A program made the translations under genes and the position numbers. The notes below the pieces were generated by a model. That model was not told where the DNA came from. It searched no databases and saw nothing but the letters and a program-made list of their open reading frames with translations. From NCBI GenBank assembly GCA_905182275.1, contig CAJJAU010000074.1, positions 1 to 52,943 of the forward strand: a stretch of 52,943 nucleotides of DNA, written 5' to 3'. Below are positions 35,597 through 44,710 of the stretch, piece after piece. Source of the stretch: a gamma proteobacterium HTCC2207. GTDB lineage: Bacteria; Pseudomonadota; Gammaproteobacteria; Pseudomonadales; Porticoccaceae. Position 1 is the stretch's first letter. The number at the start of each line of letters is the position of its first letter.

Positions 35597-36856
35597 TTGA
35601 GCGTTAAAAAGCACTCTTCGTTTACGCTGATCGCTGTTGCAGGTTTGGCATTCTCTGCCGGCTTGCTTTGGAACCACTGGCAGGCAGGTTTGATTAGCAA
35701 CGTTGAAGACATCGCATCGGGTGCGAAGGACGCCTCTGAATTGCTTTTTCAGCAAAAATTAACCTCGCCATTGTTACCGTCAAAACAGACTAGTCAATCC
35801 AATGAATTGGACTTGGACGATGCCACTAAGATCAACGGAAATGCCCTCACTCAATTCAAACAGCAGCTTTCTGACCATAATTATCCAGCAGCGGTTAATA
35901 CCTATCAGATTATTTTAGATAGGGGAGGCGCTCAAGAATTAGGTCTAAAACCCATTCTTATGGCTCATCTTGGGATGTTGATTAACTCATCATCCCAAGA
36001 TGATTTTACTGAGTTAACCGAGCACTATTTGTCAGTGTTTTATGATGACGTCGATGTATTGTTATCTCTCGCCGAATTCAATCGCTCCACTGGCTTTTTA
36101 GCCGAGGCGGCGGCGGTTTATCACCTGGTAAAAAGCTATGTCTATACTCACCGTGACAAGGTAAGGGTAGAGGCCGCAATTGACGACTTTATTAGCCAGA
36201 TAAGCGCTGATCTAGTCGCTGTTGAGGACCTATTCGGTTTAACCAATATTTATCAGCAGATGCACAGCTTGAACTTGCTGAGGCCTATCCATCGACTTGG
36301 CCAAGCGCAAATATACTTGCAGACTGACAATATAATTATTGCTAGAGACATTCTTGTTGAACTGACCAAAGAACCCTCAGTGAGTGTTGCTGCTGAAAAG
36401 ATCATGCTGGAACATCAACAGCAATTTGCCTCGGGCAACAGCAATAAAGTCGCATTAAAGAATGACTATAGCGATCAAATAGCCTTAGTCAGCCGAGGTA
36501 ATCAATATTGGGCTGTTGTTGAGATTGAAGATCATGCGGTGACACTGCTAATTGATACCGGTGCATCCATGACAACACTATCGCGACAGGCCTTCCAAGC
36601 GCTTTCAAACGCTAATGATTTTGATCTTATGGGTCAGCGTATGTTCAATACGGCTAATGGTATTACTAAGGGTAATATCTATCGCGTTGATCATCTCGAA
36701 ATAGGGCGATTTATGCTCAATGACGCACAAATCGCGGTGTTAGACTTTAAGATGCCAGAAGGAGTGGACGGTCTTTTAGGCATGAACGTCTTAGAGCATT
36801 TTCGTTTTCATATTGATCAAGAAAAGCAGTTGCTCTATCTTGCCGACCGCCCATGA
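35597..36856 (+). CDS. Retropepsin-like aspartic protease with helical repeat region
   Basis: This protein has a signal anchor near its N-terminus (FTLIAVAGLAFSAGLLW), then a roughly 250-residue helical, TPR-like region, then a C-terminal clan AA aspartic protease domain: LLIDTGASMTTLSRQAF (catalytic Asp in DTGA) and GVDGLLGMNVLEHFRFHID. One protease domain per chain implies dimerisation, as in retropepsins. The proteobacterial TIGR02281 family has the same D-T-G-A and GLLGM features. The active site probably faces the periplasm. TTG 35597, with GGGGAAG seven bases before it, is preferred to TTG 35555. It has 419 residues. It is convergent with the ABC exporter operon. Confidence 0.85.
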   Translation: MSVKKHSSFTLIAVAGLAFSAGLLWNHWQAGLISNVEDIASGAKDASELLFQQKLTSPLLPSKQTSQSNELDLDDATKINGNALTQFKQQLSDHNYPAAVNTYQIILDRGGAQELGLKPILMAHLGMLINSSSQDDFTELTEHYLSVFYDDVDVLLSLAEFNRSTGFLAEAAAVYHLVKSYVYTHRDKVRVEAAIDDFISQISADLVAVEDLFGLTNIYQQMHSLNLLRPIHRLGQAQIYLQTDNIIIARDILVELTKEPSVSVAAEKIMLEHQQQFASGNSNKVALKNDYSDQIALVSRGNQYWAVVEIEDHAVTLLIDTGASMTTLSRQAFQALSNANDFDLMGQRMFNTANGITKGNIYRVDHLEIGRFMLNDAQIAVLDFKMPEGVDGLLGMNVLEHFRFHIDQEKQLLYLADRP

Positions 36857-36868
36857 GTCTCTCTTAGT

Positions 36869-38104
36869 TTATTCGTAGCGAAGAGCATCAATGGGATCAA
36901 GGTTCGCAGCCTTAGCTGCCGGAATAATGCCGAAAATCAGACCAATGCCTGCACTAAAGCCGAAGGATAAAATAATAGCCCATGCAGGAACCGTTGCCGA
37001 TGGCAGGCCGGTTAAATTACTAATTAAAGATCCCGCACCGAAACCTAATATTAAACCGATTAGACCGCCGAGTAAGCACAAGAAAACAGCTTCAATTAAA
37101 AACTGTAGCAAAATATCGAACCGTGTTGCGCCTAACGCTTTTTGAATACCGATCTCACGGGTACGCTCGGTGACCGATACCAGCATGATATTCATAATAC
37201 CAATGCCGCCCACTAATAAGGAGATCCCAACAATGCCTCCAAGGACAAGTGTTGTACTGCCGATAATCTCATCAAAGGTGTCTAGCATTTGATCAGCGGT
37301 GGCAATTTCAAAGTCATCATCAGCATCTTTATCAAGCTTATGATTGCGGCGTAATAAATTTTTAATATGTTGCTTAACTTGCCCTAGCTGTGAGGGTTCG
37401 TCAACCTGAAGACTGATGGTGATATCTGGTTCTTCGGCACCACCTAATAACGCTCGGGTAGTGCTAAATGGTAGTAAAATAAAGTCATCCTGATCAAAGC
37501 CAAACAGTTTTCCGCGTTTTTCGGCAATGCCAATAACTTTAAACCATTCGCCAGAAACAGCGACATGTTGTCCAATGGGGTCGCCTTTAATATCCAGCTT
37601 GGACATTATGGAAGACCCTAAAACCGCTACTCGCCGTCGGCTCTTGTCATCACTTAAATTAAAAAATCGGCCGCGTTCTGGGTACACAGTGTTCAATTTT
37701 TGATAGGTCGACGCTGTTCCTACTATCATTGAGCTAGAAGATTGCCCGCGATAAGTGATAACTGCATTGGATCCCCACATTCTCACAGTGGGAGTGACAT
37801 CACTGACACCGGGCACTCTATATTTTATTTGAAGATAGTCGTCATAGGTTAATTTTGCACGTACTCCCTGAAGTCGTTCCTTTCTTGGCGTATAAGATTC
37901 TATATTGACAACATTGGTGCCCATACCATCAAACTGCTGGCTTATGTTGGCACTAAAACCTTGAACCACAGAAACTACTGCAATGACTGAGGCGACACCA
38001 ATAATAATACCTAGCGTGGTCAAAAAGCTTCGGAAACCATGGGCAAAAATAGACAGTGCGGCTGAACGTGTTCCTTCAACTAATTTAAACTTGAGATTAG
38101 ACAT
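36869..38104 (-). CDS. MacB/FtsX-type ABC transporter permease
   Basis: This 411-residue permease has one N-terminal membrane helix (HGFRSFLTTLGIIIGVASVIAVVSVVQ), a large periplasmic MacB-like domain (about 50-280), and three C-terminal helices in the FtsX fold (GGIVGISLLVGGIGIMNIMLVSVTERTREIGIQKALGA). MacB-like proteins drive tripartite export or mechanotransmission. The ATPase is a separate gene overlapping by eight bases, unlike E. coli MacB where both are fused. It lies downstream of the adaptor and the ATPase in one operon. Confidence 0.92.
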   Translation of the reverse strand: MSNLKFKLVEGTRSAALSIFAHGFRSFLTTLGIIIGVASVIAVVSVVQGFSANISQQFDGMGTNVVNIESYTPRKERLQGVRAKLTYDDYLQIKYRVPGVSDVTPTVRMWGSNAVITYRGQSSSSMIVGTASTYQKLNTVYPERGRFFNLSDDKSRRRVAVLGSSIMSKLDIKGDPIGQHVAVSGEWFKVIGIAEKRGKLFGFDQDDFILLPFSTTRALLGGAEEPDITISLQVDEPSQLGQVKQHIKNLLRRNHKLDKDADDDFEIATADQMLDTFDEIIGSTTLVLGGIVGISLLVGGIGIMNIMLVSVTERTREIGIQKALGATRFDILLQFLIEAVFLCLLGGLIGLILGFGAGSLISNLTGLPSATVPAWAIILSFGFSAGIGLIFGIIPAAKAANLDPIDALRYE

Positions 38105-38831
38105 GGGTAGCTATTCCCGAAACGAGTGGTTTAACAGAGACTTGATTAGCGTGATCAGACATCAAGTGTCCATCTTTTAACGTGATTACTCTGTGGCAGC
38201 GCTCGGCAATTTCTTGCTCATGAGTGACCACAATTAACGTTTGGCCATCATTATGTAATTGATCAAATAGCGCCATGATTTCAATCGTCGTAGACGAATC
38301 TAGATTGCCGGTAGGTTCATCCGCTAACAAGATAGCCGGCTCAGTAACCAGCGCTCGGGCTATGGCAACTCGCTGGCGTTGGCCGCCAGACAGCTGATTG
38401 GGGACATGAGTCATACGATCTTGCAAGCCGACCATTGCCAATGCGTCTGACGCCCGTTGCTTGCGTTCGGCCAGTGCTAGACCACGATAAATCAGTGGCT
38501 GCATTACATTTTGTAAAGCCGTTGCTCTGGGCAGTAAATTGAAATTTTGAAAAATAAAACCAATTTCTCGATTACGAATGCCTGCAAGTGCATTTTCATC
38601 TAGGGTTGCTACATCAGTGCCCTTGAGTTTGTATGCACCCGCAGTAGGGTAGTCAAGGCAACCTAGCAGGTTCATTAAGGTGGACTTTCCCGATCCTGAT
38701 GAACCAACAACGGCCATGTAGTCATTTAGATAAATATCCAAGTCAATGCCGTTTAGGGCGTAAAAACCCTCGCTACCCATCATGTAGTGTTTGGCAATCC
38801 CTCTCAGCTCAATAATAGTTTGCTTAGACAT
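38097..38831 (-). CDS. ABC transporter ATP-binding protein, MacB/LolD type
   Basis: This 244-residue ABC ATPase has Walker A GSSGSGKST (42-50), Q-loop FIFQNFNLL, signature LSGGQRQRVAIARAL, Walker B ILLADEPTGNLD and the H-loop VVTHE. It powers the neighbouring permease. The start shares one base with the adaptor stop, and the end overlaps the permease start by eight bases, so the three genes are translationally coupled. Confidence 0.96.
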   Translation of the reverse strand: MSKQTIIELRGIAKHYMMGSEGFYALNGIDLDIYLNDYMAVVGSSGSGKSTLMNLLGCLDYPTAGAYKLKGTDVATLDENALAGIRNREIGFIFQNFNLLPRATALQNVMQPLIYRGLALAERKQRASDALAMVGLQDRMTHVPNQLSGGQRQRVAIARALVTEPAILLADEPTGNLDSSTTIEIMALFDQLHNDGQTLIVVTHEQEIAERCHRVITLKDGHLMSDHANQVSVKPLVSGIATHV

Positions 38832-40063
38832 TACTCAGCCTTTTTCTCGATCTCTTTGACAGAATCACCTTCTTTAAGTTTGCTCAGAGCTCTGGCAGGT
38901 CCGATAACCACTGTTTCATCCACCGCTAATCCGGAGGTTATTTCCTGCAAACGGTCATTGGATAGACCTAACTCAACATCCCGTTTGACGGCTTTACCAT
39001 CAATCAGCAAGAAAACATGGCTGGTCGAGCTTATGTTGTCTGATACACGAACGCTTATAGAATCAGACTCTTGTTCTGTATCGACATCAGAGGATTCATC
39101 GTCGCCGTCCTCGAACACTATCGCTTCAATGGGAACCGCTATTGTGCCTTGTTTGATTTTAGTGAAGATCTCAGCTCTGCAACTCATACCAGGCCGGATA
39201 TCAATATCTGCAGTTACTTCGAGGAGAATCTTTACCGTAAAACTGAGACCTTGACGATAGCTCGAGCGTTTCGCTGAGGTCGCTATGCTTTGTACCGTAC
39301 CTTTAAGTGCTTGATCAGGATAGGCAACCGCGAACACATCTGCACTTTGATCAATCTCGATGTTGGCTATATCAGCCTCATCAACCAATACCTCGACCAA
39401 AATAGATGATGGGTCAGCCACTGTAATAAGATTAGATCCGGCAATATTTGTGGTGCCACTAATCGCTGTTTCGCCGAGCTTTATATCCACCGAGGTAGCA
39501 ATCCCATCAATAGGCGATCTGAATACCGTCTTTTCCAAGCGGTCCATGGCCTTATCTAGGGTAGCCTGAGCTTGAGTTAATCCTTCCTCACGAGAGCGTA
39601 GATCAATCCGTGCTAGGGCATATTGGTTCTCAATAAGTTCGAACGCATCTTGCCCAATAATCTTGCGTTCGAAGAGATTTTTATTGCGTTGCCACTTGGA
39701 GGTGATGTTTTTCAATTCTTGCTTCTGACGCTCAATAGCAATGGTTTGAATGCGCACATAAGCTTGTTGTTGTTCGACATCAGCGTTAAAGGTTCTTGGG
39801 TCCAGGCGCATTAAGACTTGATCTTTGATTACCCTGTCGCCTTCCTCCACCAGCATCTCGCTCACCTGACCAATCACTTCTGAGCGCAGTTCAATCTGCT
39901 CTTTATAGATAAGCGTGCCAGAGGCTAGTATTGAACTTTTAATTTCTTCAATTTTAGCCTGCTCGACATTCACCGATACTTCGGCAGAACCGCCAGTTTG
40001 CTTAAGATAAGCGATAGCTACCAGAGCAACAATTGCTCCGACAATAATCAGATTCTTTTTCAT
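38831..40063 (-). CDS. Periplasmic adaptor (HlyD/MacA-like) of the ABC exporter
   Basis: This 410-residue membrane fusion protein has an N-terminal anchor (LIIVGAIVALVAIAYL), a barrel-sandwich hybrid (LIYKEQIELRSEVIGQVSEM and later FRSPIDGIATSVDIKLGE) and a roughly 90-residue helical hairpin between them. A short acidic insert (EDGDDESSDVDTEQESDS) lies near 320-340. It is the first gene of the adaptor-ATPase-permease operon, sharing one base with the ATPase. The substrate is unknown (antibiotic, toxin, lipid or peptide are possible). An outer-membrane channel such as TolC must be encoded elsewhere. Confidence 0.92.
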   Translation of the reverse strand: MKKNLIIVGAIVALVAIAYLKQTGGSAEVSVNVEQAKIEEIKSSILASGTLIYKEQIELRSEVIGQVSEMLVEEGDRVIKDQVLMRLDPRTFNADVEQQQAYVRIQTIAIERQKQELKNITSKWQRNKNLFERKIIGQDAFELIENQYALARIDLRSREEGLTQAQATLDKAMDRLEKTVFRSPIDGIATSVDIKLGETAISGTTNIAGSNLITVADPSSILVEVLVDEADIANIEIDQSADVFAVAYPDQALKGTVQSIATSAKRSSYRQGLSFTVKILLEVTADIDIRPGMSCRAEIFTKIKQGTIAVPIEAIVFEDGDDESSDVDTEQESDSISVRVSDNISSTSHVFLLIDGKAVKRDVELGLSNDRLQEITSGLAVDETVVIGPARALSKLKEGDSVKEIEKKAE

Positions 40064-40162
40064 AGAACGGTTACTTCCCCTAGCTAGAGTTAAGACCTAT
40101 TTTTGCAGTTAAGACGTTGTGAGTTGGGATTTAGATTCAACTCAATCAAAATGGCCTTCAAT

Positions 40163-40873
40163 TCATCCTGAAAAACCAATATAAAGTGCCCAGCAACCAT
40201 AGATTACCAGTGATGGAGCTACGGCAATAATAAATGCTTTTTTGGCGGCCAGACCTAACCAAGATGAAAGTCCGATTGTCCCTAAGGCAATACTCCAAAA
40301 GCTGAATAAATTAATACCACCAAAAAAACCAAACCAAGGACTAGAGCGATCTGCCAAAAAACCGAGACTTGTGGGCGATAAATCGTCCAGTGAAACCATG
40401 CCTGCACTTGAAAACATAATGACCAGAGCAGCAAGTAAAGAGGAAATTACAAAGGGCATGCTGGTCCACCAGCTAAACCCATACCAGGCAGTGAATGTCA
40501 TTTCATTGGGGCTATAGACTTTGGTGATTAAATTAAGATAGACGGCCATGAAGGCATTGATCACGATAATGCCAATTGCACCACCCAGTAGGGTACTCCA
40601 TGTCATAGATGTTTTGGTCATGAACTCTTGTGTAGCTTGGAGCTGTTCTGCCGACATCTCATTTTGTACAGCCATTTGTTCGAGCATTTGATCGAGCATC
40701 CATTCAAAATCTACCACCGAAAAGTAATAGAGGAACAGAGCGATCGTAGAGACGACTACCAGTCCAAAAGGGGCCCATGACCAACCTTTTTTATCTTTAA
40801 TGGCATCAAAGGTGTCTCGAGGTGACGTTAAAATATCCAAGCAGGCTTGTAGGGGATTAGATGACATAGTCAA
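40163..40873 (-). CDS. Yip1 domain membrane protein
   Basis: This 236-residue protein has an N-terminal cytosolic part (LQACLDILTSPRDTFDAIKDKKGW), typical of bacterial Yip1 proteins, then five hydrophobic segments (including FGLVVVSTIALFLYYF and TLLGGAIGIIVINAFMAVYLNL). Bacterial YIP1-domain proteins are poorly characterised. It ends 99 bases upstream of the adaptor gene on the same strand, so it may share a transcript with the MacAB-type exporter. Confidence 0.75.
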   Translation of the reverse strand: MTMSSNPLQACLDILTSPRDTFDAIKDKKGWSWAPFGLVVVSTIALFLYYFSVVDFEWMLDQMLEQMAVQNEMSAEQLQATQEFMTKTSMTWSTLLGGAIGIIVINAFMAVYLNLITKVYSPNEMTFTAWYGFSWWTSMPFVISSLLAALVIMFSSAGMVSLDDLSPTSLGFLADRSSPWFGFFGGINLFSFWSIALGTIGLSSWLGLAAKKAFIIAVAPSLVIYGCWALYIGFSG

Positions 40874-40965
40874 AGCTCCGTTTAGCAGGTTAAAGTCCGT
40901 TTACACATGCGCATATACGCATGGATTGCTATCAAAGTAGATGTTTGAACTCTATAAGTCAAAGA

Positions 40966-41580
40966 TCAGTTTAAATACTGTTGGATTAGACCATTGATCA
41001 CGGGTGACATGGAGACCACTAGTAACAAAGCCATCACTATATTGAAGATGCGATTATGTAACGCATTGTCTAGATAGCGTTTTAATCCCGCGCCAAATAT
41101 CAACCAAATCATCACCGAGGGCGCGGCGGTAATAAAAAAAGCGAAGGCAATAAATAGCACTTGCGTGAGCGTATCACCTGCAGTTGTTGTGTAAGTCGAG
41201 ATGGCGCCCGTGGCCATGACCCAGGCTTTGGGGTTTACCCATTGAAACAGAACAGCCTGATCAAACCTAAGCGGTCTAGAGGGCGAGGAAGTCTCTTCAA
41301 AAGAGCTTGAGGAAGCCACCAGCCAGGCTAGGTACAATAAGTAGGCCACACCAAATATTTTTATAATCTCATGCAGTATTGGAACGCTGTCAAATAGAGC
41401 CCCTAAGCCAATTCCCAGAGAGATAACCATGACTGGAAAGCCTAAGCAAATACCCAAAACATGGGGAAGACTTGATCTAACGCCAAAGTTGACGCCAGAT
41501 GCCATTATCATAATATTATTTGGACCGGGGGTGATGCTGGCCGTCGCGGTGAACAACAGTATCGCAAGATAAAACTCCAT
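40966..41580 (-). CDS. LysE/RhtB family amino-acid exporter
   Basis: This 204-residue protein has about six hydrophobic segments and the LysE family start TATASITPGPNNIMIMASG (10-28). FQWVNPKAWVMATGAIS is the conserved mid-region motif. Members export amino acids such as lysine, threonine or homoserine lactone; the substrate cannot be told. It precedes the Yip1 gene on the same strand with a 92-base gap. An XRE-type gene lies 70 bases upstream on the same strand and may regulate it. Confidence 0.9.
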   Translation of the reverse strand: MEFYLAILLFTATASITPGPNNIMIMASGVNFGVRSSLPHVLGICLGFPVMVISLGIGLGALFDSVPILHEIIKIFGVAYLLYLAWLVASSSSFEETSSPSRPLRFDQAVLFQWVNPKAWVMATGAISTYTTTAGDTLTQVLFIAFAFFITAAPSVMIWLIFGAGLKRYLDNALHNRIFNIVMALLLVVSMSPVINGLIQQYLN

Positions 41581-41650
41581 CGCTGTGTTGTTCCTTTTTG
41601 GGGGGATTCAGGCAGGTGCTGCCTAGTACTTTACCACCCCAAGTATGGGT

Positions 41651-42118
41651 TCAAAGCTTTTTACCTAACCTTTTTTCAATTTGTTTTTTCTCCCACTCAG
41701 GGCCAAAGAGATTAAATACTTCAAATACAGACAGGGCATGGGCGACGAGACCTATACCCCATCCAAAGGCGGGCCAGATAACCCAGAAATGCTCTGGCGT
41801 TGTCAAAAAATTAAAAATAAACAATCCAGATATAACAATGGCATAGGTAAAGAGATGGCCGTAAAAGCCTTTTAAATCACGGACATATTCAATAACACGG
41901 GCTTCTTCCAAAGATATATTTTGTTCGGTTGGCATAACAGTCTCCGGTTGCAAAGTATAGATTTCAGTTTCAAAAACCGCAGCAAAGGCTTTTAATGATT
42001 CAAGACTGGGTGTTTGGCCTCGCTCAATACGCTGAATAGTGCGAATATTGAGACCAGTCATTTGGGCCAGTTGATCTTGTGACCAACCCCGTTGAATTCT
42101 TAGTTTGCGAATAATCAT
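41651..42118 (-). CDS. XRE-family regulator with C-terminal 2TM domain
   Basis: Residues 1-60 are a helix-turn-helix domain: WSQDQLAQMTGLNIRTIQRIERGQTPSLESLKAFAAVF. Residues about 80-150 have two hydrophobic helices (HLFTYAIVISGLFIFNFLT, FWVIWPAFGWGIGLVAHALSVF) of the 2TM domain, followed by a basic tail. HTH-2TM proteins are membrane-tethered regulators of unknown signal. It has 155 residues and an AAGGA ribosome binding site before ATG 42118. It lies upstream of the lysE gene and divergent from the sugar transporter. Confidence 0.88.
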   Translation of the reverse strand: MIIRKLRIQRGWSQDQLAQMTGLNIRTIQRIERGQTPSLESLKAFAAVFETEIYTLQPETVMPTEQNISLEEARVIEYVRDLKGFYGHLFTYAIVISGLFIFNFLTTPEHFWVIWPAFGWGIGLVAHALSVFEVFNLFGPEWEKKQIEKRLGKKL

Positions 42119-42479
42119 ATTTGATTCCTTTGCTGCTGGAGATATTATTAAACACCAAGCACTTTGTTAGTAACGGCATTTCAACGACTTTCTTATGACA
42201 TTTTCTCTATAACAGATTAATAACTGTAGCAAGATTTACACAATTGTCCTGAAAATGTCACCAAGTTTCGATTACTGCAAAAATTATCTTAAAGCGCCTA
42301 TTAATTCTTCAACCGCCGGATTGATATTGTCTAATAAAACAAAACTCGACCAAGTAACTTATTGTTGCGACTAAATAGGCTCTATCTCGAGCATATCTGT
42401 TGCATCAATCCTTTGGTCAACTTATGCTCGACGACTAATAAAAATTTACTTAAACAACTTTTACTTTTTGGGGGTACAG
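42119..42479. other. Divergent regulatory region between XRE-2TM and sugar transporter genes
   Basis: This AT-rich 361-base stretch has no gene. A nine-base inverted repeat, TCGAGCATA (42387-42395) and TATGCTCGA (42423-42431), with a 27-base spacer, lies 49-93 bases before the transporter start and could be an operator or a looped pair of half sites. Confidence 0.5.
42387..42431. repeat. Inverted repeat upstream of the sugar transporter
   Basis: TCGAGCATA and TATGCTCGA are exact reverse complements, 27 bases apart, in the non-coding region before the FucP-like transporter. Confidence 0.6.
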
Positions 42480-43706
42480 ATGGCTGGCTCAAATCCAGAT
42501 AGCTCGGCAACAACAGTGTCAGAAGGCCAACAGCAAGAAACACAAACGTTCGCGTTTATCGCAATGACTTGCCTGTTCTTCTTCTGGGGTTTTATCACCG
42601 TCCTTAACGACATCTTGATTCCATTTTTAAAAGAATCTTTCGATTTGAATTATACCCAGGCCATGTTAGTGCAGTTTTGCTTCTTTGGTGCTTACTTTAT
42701 CGTGTCGCCATTCGCCGGAAGACTCATCGATAAGGTTGGCTTTCAAACGGGTATTGTCATTGGACTACTAACAACTGCGTTGGGCTGTATACTTTTTTAT
42801 CCCTCAGCGGACCTACATATTTACGGTCTTTTTCTGTTTGCATTCTTCGTTCTGGCCAGTGGCATAACCATTCTACAGGTAGCGGCTAATCCTTATGTGG
42901 CTGCCTTAGGGCCTGACAAAACTGCAGCTAGTCGACTTAACTTGGCTCAGGCTGCCAACTCTCTGGGTACCACAGTGGGTCCTTTTGTCGGCACTATGCT
43001 AATTTTGGGGGTTGTGGCAGCAGACGCCTCTGCAGTCCAGATGCCTTATTTGATGATTGCGGCCATACTGGTTGCCGCAGCACTATTGTTTAGAAATATA
43101 CGGTTACCAAAGCTTGCCCATCTAGAAACGAACGAAGATGTGGCTAATGACAGTGTTTGGAATCATCGATCTCTAGTACTCGGCGCGCTCGCAATTTTTA
43201 TGTATGTTGGTGGTGAAGTGTCCATAGGTAGTTTCTTGGTCAATTATTTCGCGGAGAGTTCGATCGCAGGAATGGAGATTGCCGAAGCGGGAGAAATGGT
43301 GGGTTATTACTGGGGCGCGGCAATGATTGGCCGTCTGGTCGGTGCATTCCTAATGAATTACATTGCTTCTACTAAGTATCTAGCCGTCAATGCGGTTATC
43401 GCAATTGTGATGATAATTGTCAGCATGAATACCTCCGGCAGTGTGGCCATGTGGTCAATCTTGGCTGTGGGATTCTTCAACTCGATTATGTTCCCCACTA
43501 TATTTACCTTGGCAGTTAAAGGTCTAGGTTCTATGACCAGTAAGGGTTCGGGCCTTGTTTGTCAGGGTATTGTGGGTGGTGCTTTAATACCGCTTATCCA
43601 AGGTATGGCTGCTGACAGCATAGGTATTCAATTGAGCTTCATTGTGCCAATGATGTGTTACATCTATATTGGTTGGTATGCTCTGAGAGGCGCCGATCAG
43701 TCTTAG
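42480..43706 (+). CDS. FucP/GluP-type sugar:proton symporter (MFS)
   Basis: This twelve-helix major facilitator of the fucose:H+ symporter family imports hexoses. Motifs: CLFFFWGFITVLNDILIPFLKESFDL, typical of FucP (GFitvlNdiLip); VQFCFFGAYFIVSPFAGRLIDKVGF; QVAANPYVAALGP; and SRLNLAQAANSLGTTVGPFVG. The sugar is not decidable, but gammaproteobacterial homologues take fucose, glucose, galactose or N-acetylglucosamine. ATG 42480 follows a GGGGG ribosome binding site; TTG 42468 overlaps it. It has 408 residues. No sugar catabolic gene adjoins, and a strong terminator follows. Confidence 0.92.
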   Translation: MAGSNPDSSATTVSEGQQQETQTFAFIAMTCLFFFWGFITVLNDILIPFLKESFDLNYTQAMLVQFCFFGAYFIVSPFAGRLIDKVGFQTGIVIGLLTTALGCILFYPSADLHIYGLFLFAFFVLASGITILQVAANPYVAALGPDKTAASRLNLAQAANSLGTTVGPFVGTMLILGVVAADASAVQMPYLMIAAILVAAALLFRNIRLPKLAHLETNEDVANDSVWNHRSLVLGALAIFMYVGGEVSIGSFLVNYFAESSIAGMEIAEAGEMVGYYWGAAMIGRLVGAFLMNYIASTKYLAVNAVIAIVMIIVSMNTSGSVAMWSILAVGFFNSIMFPTIFTLAVKGLGSMTSKGSGLVCQGIVGGALIPLIQGMAADSIGIQLSFIVPMMCYIYIGWYALRGADQS

Positions 43707-43732
43707 CAGCCTTAAACTGCAAATTTATACCT

Positions 43733-43772
43733 AAAAAATGGCGACTTCGGATTCCCGAAGTCGCCATTTTTT
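43733..43772. terminator. Strong hairpin terminator
   Basis: AAAAAATGGCGACTTCGG (43733-43750) and its reverse complement (43755-43772) form an 18-pair stem with an ATTC loop and flanking A/T runs, 27 bases after the sugar-transporter stop. The symmetry means it could work in both directions. Confidence 0.93.
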
Positions 43773-43853
43773 GTTTTAATACCTCGCTTTTATAACAGGC
43801 CGTTTATGCTGTTAACCTTCTCGCTCGCTTAAATACACTTTGGATTGCTTTTG

Positions 43854-44606
43854 ATGATCGAACTGACTGCTGATATAGGCGTGTTGGAGCTGTTACTAAT
43901 ATGGTCAGTAGTTATATTTGCCTCCATCCTTCGCTCATTCACTGGCTTTGGTTTTGCGCTCACCGCGGTTCCCGTATTTGCTCTTTTTTTAACGCCACTT
44001 GAATCAGTAGTTCTCAGTGCGGCACTCACCCTGACAAGTAATTTAATTGGTGTACGAACATATTGGGGTATCGTGCCCTTGAAGCCAATGTTGCCATTAG
44101 TATTTATGGCAACTATTGGAACGGCGATTGGAACGGTGATATTGGCATTTATTTCACCCGCACAATTTCAATTCTGGGCGGGGATATCGGTAATAATTGC
44201 CTGTGTAGTACTGATTTTTTTCAAGCCTACGACACACCGAGTTAGCCCCATGCTCACCAGCTTTACCGGTCTGCTGTCTGGCCTGATGAACGGAGCTTTA
44301 GCCATACCCGGGCCACCAATGATTATCTATGTAATGCTGACTGAACCAGTGCCCGAGCGCAGTCGCGCGCTCCTAATTACTTTTTTTTTGGCCTCAGCGG
44401 TAATAGCCTTAGTTTCATTCGGCGTGGCAGGGTTTATTCAAATTCAGTCTCTATGGCATCTGCTGTTGGCATTTCCCGCCATGGTGGCGGGAGATAAAAT
44501 TGGCTTTTACCTATTCAAAAAGTATGGCGGCCAGCTATACCGCCGAATTGCTATCGCGGGTTTGTTAGCCATCGGTGTCACCATTACCTTGCGCACATTA
44601 CTGTAA
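43854..44606 (+). CDS. TauE/SafE family sulfite/anion exporter
   Basis: This roughly 250-residue protein has seven to eight hydrophobic segments and the TauE/SafE repeat pattern: ILRSFTGFGFALTAVPVFALFL in the first half and SFTGLLSGLMNGALAIPGPPMIIYVML in the second. Family members export sulfite, sulfoacetate or related anions. ATG 43854 is chosen; TTG codons at 43845 and 43851 are in frame but none has a good ribosome binding site. It is separated from the sugar transporter by a terminator. Confidence 0.9.
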   Translation: MIELTADIGVLELLLIWSVVIFASILRSFTGFGFALTAVPVFALFLTPLESVVLSAALTLTSNLIGVRTYWGIVPLKPMLPLVFMATIGTAIGTVILAFISPAQFQFWAGISVIIACVVLIFFKPTTHRVSPMLTSFTGLLSGLMNGALAIPGPPMIIYVMLTEPVPERSRALLITFFLASAVIALVSFGVAGFIQIQSLWHLLLAFPAMVAGDKIGFYLFKKYGGQLYRRIAIAGLLAIGVTITLRTLL

Positions 44607-44710
44607 TTTATGTCCGCCAAGAAGTACCGCACTAACAGACAGCTTGCATAAGCGAGATAAAAACCTAAACTACGATAGGTGAAAATTTTACGCGAACTGG
44701 AGTTTGAGAT

